Source: Achatina immaculata
Taxonomy: Eukaryota > Mollusca > Gastropoda > Stylommatophora > Achatinidae
Assembly (NCBI GenBank): GCA_009760885.1
Contig: CM019713.1
Span: 7,624,266 to 7,688,265 of the forward strand
Length of the DNA: 64,000 nt
Reading direction: 5' to 3'
Shown: positions 60,341-64,000 of the stretch, piece by piece
Layout of the letters: each line of letters starts with the position of its first letter
How positions within the stretch are numbered: position 1 is the first letter of the stretch
Notes under the pieces: model-generated
What the model was told of the DNA's origin: nothing
Seen by the model: the letters and a program-made list of their open reading frames with translations, nothing else
The model's database searches: none
Translations under genes and position numbers: made by a program

Positions 60341-61140
60341 TGATAAGATTGATTGATTGATTGATCTTTATTTCAAAATGGTTAAGAATTGGGCACGCAG
60401 GCCCGTCTGACATTCTGCCCTTTATCATACAAGTTTCACTCTGTTCCAGACATTCTACAAATATGCTGCTCATATAACAAACATAATTAACAATAACGTA
60501 ACTACATACACATAAAATGACTGACTACATACACATATAAATGACTAACTACATACACATAAGAATGACTGACTACATACACATATAAATGACTATCTAC
60601 CGAACACAAATTTCATTATTATTCAGAATAATGAGTTCGGTATCTGTAAGAGCAGTCTAAAATAACTTTTTAAGTTTTACGATTCATGGAGGCATGTAGT
60701 CGACATCAAATAGATTTATAGGAAAAATTTGTAGTTGTAGGAAGGAGTACAGTTTATATAGTTTTAATAAAGGATGGGAGGGTATTCCAAAGATGAGCAG
60801 CAGGATAAGTAAAGCTTTTCTTGTAAAGGCCAAGTCTAGGTTTTGGAAGACTTATGTTGTTCAATAGGAGATAAGCTAAGTTAAAAGATAAACTAAGTTA
60901 AGAGATAAATTAAATTAACTAACGTAACTCAGTCTGAAACTACGGTCAAGAGGAACCTGATAAATCACTAGAATGGATGTGGTAGAGCTCGGAACGCGTA
61001 AATGGAAAGGAAAAAAAATGTTATATCCCAAGCTCTTTAGGATAGATAGGAACGCATGTAGGGTTGTGTTCGTCATGGCAAGCTCCAACGTGTTGTAACG
61101 TTGAAAATAAACACTCATGGACAGATGATGTGTAGGTCTA
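60341..61140 (-). pseudogene. CR1/L2-like LINE 3' end with AATAAAGATCAATCAATC tail
   Basis: Minus strand at 60,760-60,860 reads LPKPRLGLYKKSFTYPAAHL WNTLPSFIKTI, the KxSFxYxGAxLWNxLPxxI signature at the end of CR1/L2-type LINE polyproteins. A 3' UTR of about 400 bp ends in AATAAAGATCAATCAATCAA TC. Upstream (60,915-61,118) a frame ends DRSFRLSYVS, perhaps part of the same element. Within the UTR a 25-bp unit (ACTACATACACATATAAATG) is repeated four times at 60,500-60,598. Confidence 0.68.
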
Positions 61141-61481
61141 GGCGTGTAGACAGTCTGGAGGTCTGGTTTAAACTAACAGTGAGGTACGCATTCATATCAA
61201 GCTGAGGTGTATTTGAAGGGAATTAAGTTTCAACATATTTCCTTAAAAACCCTGTGTATCTCAGTAAATGCTTCCAAAAATCGGTCACGCGTAACGTAAG
61301 GGAAATAAGAGGTTCTTCTCACGCGAAGGGAATTCTTTCGAGGATCCGGATGAAAATGTTGGTACACGGCATTTGTTTTAGGGAAGAAAGGCATTAGAGT
61401 AGCTGAGAGTCTCTCATCTCTTCAGAAATGTCAGCTAATACTTCGTGATATTTTAATATTAAATATACTTACGAACTAAGC
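61141..61481. other. Spacer, nothing recognised
   Basis: No ORF with motifs and no repeat identified. Confidence 0.5.
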
Positions 61482-61520
<39 letters not shown>

Positions 61521-62060
61521 AGTGTTGTACCCTGCTGGTAGGCTCGCTTGTCCATAGATATCCATCCTTGATATTTTCCATCAGCTCAGTTGGTGACTTG
61601 TGTGCTGTACCATCACGTTGGACTGTCCGTGATTTTTTTTTCAAATCTTGATCTTCCCCTGCCTCTCTTTCCTTTTGTCTCTCCTGCTGCTATGATGTTT
61701 TCAAGCCCTTCCCTTCTCATTATACAAGTATGTCAGTGAATGATGCCTCCTTCTCTGATGTAGTATTTAATTAGGTTCATATGTACACCTGCTTTTGTTA
61801 AAAACTCCGTTGTTTGTCATCTTAGCTTTCCATAGTGGCCTTTCTTCTGGTTCTTCTAAGAAACCACAACTCTTTTGCCTCTAGTGATCTTTGCATTGAT
61901 TTGTTCATTGTCCACTACTCACTTCCATAGAGTATATCAGGCTCAATGTAACACTTTAGAGCTCCATTTCTGATGCTCAGTGACAAAGACGCGTTGCATA
62001 AGATGTTTCCCATTCGTGTGAAAGCTGTTCTGGTCTGGTATGTTCTATTCTTGATTGTAG
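61482..62060 (-). pseudogene. LINE family F-like C-terminus with (ATG)n tail
   Basis: Minus strand: TRMGNILCNASLSLSIRNGA, LKCYIEPDILYGS, MNKSMQRS, LWFLRRT, and near the end KSPTELMENIKDGYLW followed by an (ATG)n repeat (plus-strand ATC at 61,483-61,520). Frames are broken in several places. It is similar in order to B and F, but the tail differs. Confidence 0.72.
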
Positions 62061-62636
62061 AAGTGCATTAATCATGGGATGTTACTAACGTGCCCGGGTA
62101 TTTTATGCAGTTGTTTCGTGGTTGTTCCAGCACTTCATTCAGGTGCGTTGTTTTGTTCTGATATGACTGTCGTCTGTTTTCCTGCTATTTACAGCGAGTC
62201 TTTTATTCTCACTTTCTGTCACCACTTTTACATCTAATAATTTTTGTACCCTTTTTTTCATTTCTTTTTTTTTTGGAACTCAGTAGTGTACCACCTGGTA
62301 TCGTAGATGTTTTCACATTGTAACCTCGAACATGTTCAAGTTAGAGTTTACGGAATGAAGTAAAGGCATAAGGAGTAATCATTCATATATTTCTCAGGAC
62401 ACTTTAGAATATGTTGATGTAATCTTATGTCTTGCTCAGGTGTGTATCTAGCTTGTCAGTGTCTCTGACGTACTCGCCGCATATTCTGTCGTTTTGATTC
62501 GTTTTGTGGTACCGAGGTTTCTTTTTTCACTTTTGGACAGTGAATATAAAGAATCTTCACACTCGGAAAAGCTCAGTTACTTGTCTCTGGAACTAATAAA
62601 TGCGTTCTTTCTTACAATCAGTTTACTTCTTCAGTC
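62061..62636. other. Spacer, nothing recognised
   Basis: T-rich sequence without a supported feature. Confidence 0.5.
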
Positions 62637-62915
62637 AGTCAGTCATTTGAGTATCCCTTGCGGAACATTGCTTCCCTAACAGCTCCCCTGTAGGCCTCTC
62701 GATTGTAAGCAAGACGCCCTGCTGCTGATGCATCCATTTGCAGATTATCATCGATGTCTTGCAGCCATCTTCGCCTTGGTCTTCCTCTCTTTCTTTTTCC
62801 CGTTATATATCCTTCTAAGACGGACTTCTCTAAATCCTCATGACTTTTAATATGTCCAAAATATTTAAGTTTCTCTGTTTAATCTTCTTTTCTAGCCAGC
62901 CTTCTACTTCTTACT
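62637..62915 (-). pseudogene. LINE family A 3' end, minus strand
   Basis: Inverted end: GTATCCCTTGCGGAACATTG, GGCCTCTCGATTGTAAGCAA (NREAYRGAV region), GATGCATCCATTTGCAGATT, CGCCTTGGTCTTCCTCTCTT (KRGRPRRRW) and AAATATTTAAGTTTCTCTGT. The tail is reduced to (CAGT)n-like sequence. Confidence 0.8.
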
Positions 62916-62965
62916 TTTTACTACAGAATTTATTATTATATTCACTAATCTTCTAGCGGCCCTGG

Positions 62966-62996
62966 AACGAGGAGGGGGTGGGGGTGGGGTGGGTGT
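62966..62996 (+). other. G-quadruplex-prone G-rich stretch
   Basis: Runs GGGGG-T-GGGGG-T-GGGG-T-GGG separated by single T fit an intramolecular G-quadruplex pattern. No adjacent gene is seen, so no role is proposed. Confidence 0.6.
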
Positions 62997-63149
62997 CACA
63001 TTCTGATGATATTTAATCAAACAAATGCGAACATCAATTAACGGGTTTATGTAGATGCATCTGTAAACATGTTAAGCAATGGGAAGATGTTTCGTGAGTG
63101 ACTTAACGGCAAAGACAACATAATGTTATTTTCAGCAATTGGTGGAGGT

Positions 63150-63345
63150 GAAGGCACTGTCCAGTCTGGCAGTCAAAGACTTATAGCTGATCAAGACCCT
63201 ATCCCACCTCTTCGTTAATATACCCGGTAAGAGGCCTAGCCTAACTGAAGGGACAGGGACCGCCACAGTCCTAATGGTACTGGATTCTGCTAAAGAAGTA
63301 CTGCAAGGCCCTTGTTTTATTAGCTCCACTAAGAGACTGAACATT
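63150..63345 (+). repeat. R2 dispersed repeat, copy 6, truncated
   Basis: TAGCTGATCAAGACCCTATC CCACCTCTTCG, GGTAAGAGGCCTAGCCTAAC, GACCGCCACAGTCCTAATGG and GGATTCTGCTAAAGAAGTAC align with other copies. It ends at CTGAACATTC, lacking the terminal 110 bp, and abuts LINE J. Confidence 0.78.
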
Positions 63346-63349
63346 CAAA

Positions 63350-63870
63350 ATCCTGTTCCAAAACACCAAAAATAACAATCTACAAAACTATAACAAGACC
63401 AGCCGTCATATATGGATCACAAACTTGGAGTACGACAAAGAAAGATGAACAACAATTACAAATCCTTCAAAACACGATCTTAAGAAGAATCTTTGGCCCC
63501 ATAAAGAATACCAACAGTGGAGAATGGAGACTTAGAAAACACTGAACTGAACAGCTTATTTAAATCCCAACGAATTATAAATGTCTTGAAACTGAGCAGA
63601 TTACACTGATTCGGCGATCAGGAAAGAATGGAAGAGAACAGACAAACGAAAATGATGTATCTACAAGAGATGAGGGAAACAAGACCAATGGGTAAATATT
63701 TTGACAGCTACGGAGCTACAACATGGAAGAGGATAAAAAAGATATTGGTGTCACCAACTGGAGAGAGAAGATTAGGACTAGAGAGGAATGGAGGCGAACT
63801 TTATCTGCACCAATGAGCCTTAATGGCTTAGAAGCCGAAGAAGAAGAAGAAGAAGAAGAAGAAAAAGAAT
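63350..63870 (+). pseudogene. LINE family J C-terminus with (GAA)n tail
   Basis: Reads PKITIYKTITRPAVIYGSQT, WSTTKKDEQQLQILQNTILR, RIFGPIKNTNSGEWRLRKH, a frame break, then ERMEENRQTKMMYLQEMRET, WKRIKKILVSPTGERRLGLE and RNGGELYLHQ with TGA at 63,814. The 3' end GCTTAGAAGCCGAAGAAG runs into (GAA)n. This is the reference for the 9.6-10.4 kb fragment. Confidence 0.82.
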
Positions 63871-63879
63871 GAATGAATG

Positions 63880-64000
63880 TATGAATAATCTTTATTTTTC
63901 AAGGGTAAAGAATTGCGCACTCAGGCCCGTCTTACATTCTGCCCTTCATCACTCCATCTTTCATTCTTCCCACACACTTGATTTAGTACAAAGAAGAACA
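63880..64000 (-). repeat. Second copy of the CR1/L2-like LINE 3' end, leaving the window
   Basis: TAATCTTTATTTTTCAAGGG, TAAAGAATTGCGCACTCAGG and CCCGTCTTACATTCTGCCCT match 60,360-60,425 (AAGAATTGGGCACGCAGGCC). It starts in a TGAATGAATG stretch after the LINE J (GAA)n tail and continues past the right edge. Confidence 0.8.

Overview
Eukaryotic (animal) nuclear DNA: no operons, ribosome binding sites or closely packed ORFs, but GT..AG introns up to 11 kb, AT-rich sequence, abundant micro- and minisatellites, and a dense layer of decayed, nested mobile elements. The mix (several apurinic-endonuclease LINE families, a Penelope-like element with a GIY-YIG nuclease, several mariners, hAT-like ends) fits a lophotrochozoan, most likely a mollusc. 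That placement is inference.

One host gene can be assembled from the plus strand. Six exons between 10,506 and 37,876 join to a 603-nt ORF for a 200-residue secreted cysteine-rich protein: a signal-peptide exon, three or four exons each carrying one VWC-like half-module with spacing C-x6-C-x10/11-C-x4-C, and a short tail exon. Every junction is phase 1, every intron is GT..AG, and the total length divides by three. A further phase-1 terminal exon with the same C-x4-G-x-C motif lies at 54,681-54,781. It may be an alternative end of this gene or the end of a paralogue.

Everything else is repeat. 1-9,040: LINE family A (minus) interrupted by a short Penelope piece, a D fragment, then LINE B (plus) split by a nested LINE C, then a 37-bp satellite. 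9,585-11,530: LINE 3' ends around exon 1. 12,190-15,505: a Penelope-like element arranged as an inverted pair. 16-30 kb (introns 1 and 2): LINE tails, tandem arrays and a G element holding an A insertion. 30.9-35.1 kb (intron 4): LINE D holding a minus-strand C copy with a 9-bp target duplication, all between possible hAT ends. 39.4-47 kb: an RNase H LINE with internal minisatellites, mariners, and an A insertion with a 15-bp target duplication. 47.1-50.2 kb: the most complete LINE A copy. 50.2-64 kb: a 690-bp trinucleotide tract, several copies of an unclassified repeat (R2), a Tc1/mariner-type transposon holding a second mariner, and further LINE 3' ends.

Family letters (A, B, C, D, F, G, H, J) and R1/R2 are labels for this window only. 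All LINE, PLE and transposase reading frames seen here are broken. Nested insertions give a relative order: C inserted after B and D, A after G, and the Penelope piece after A.
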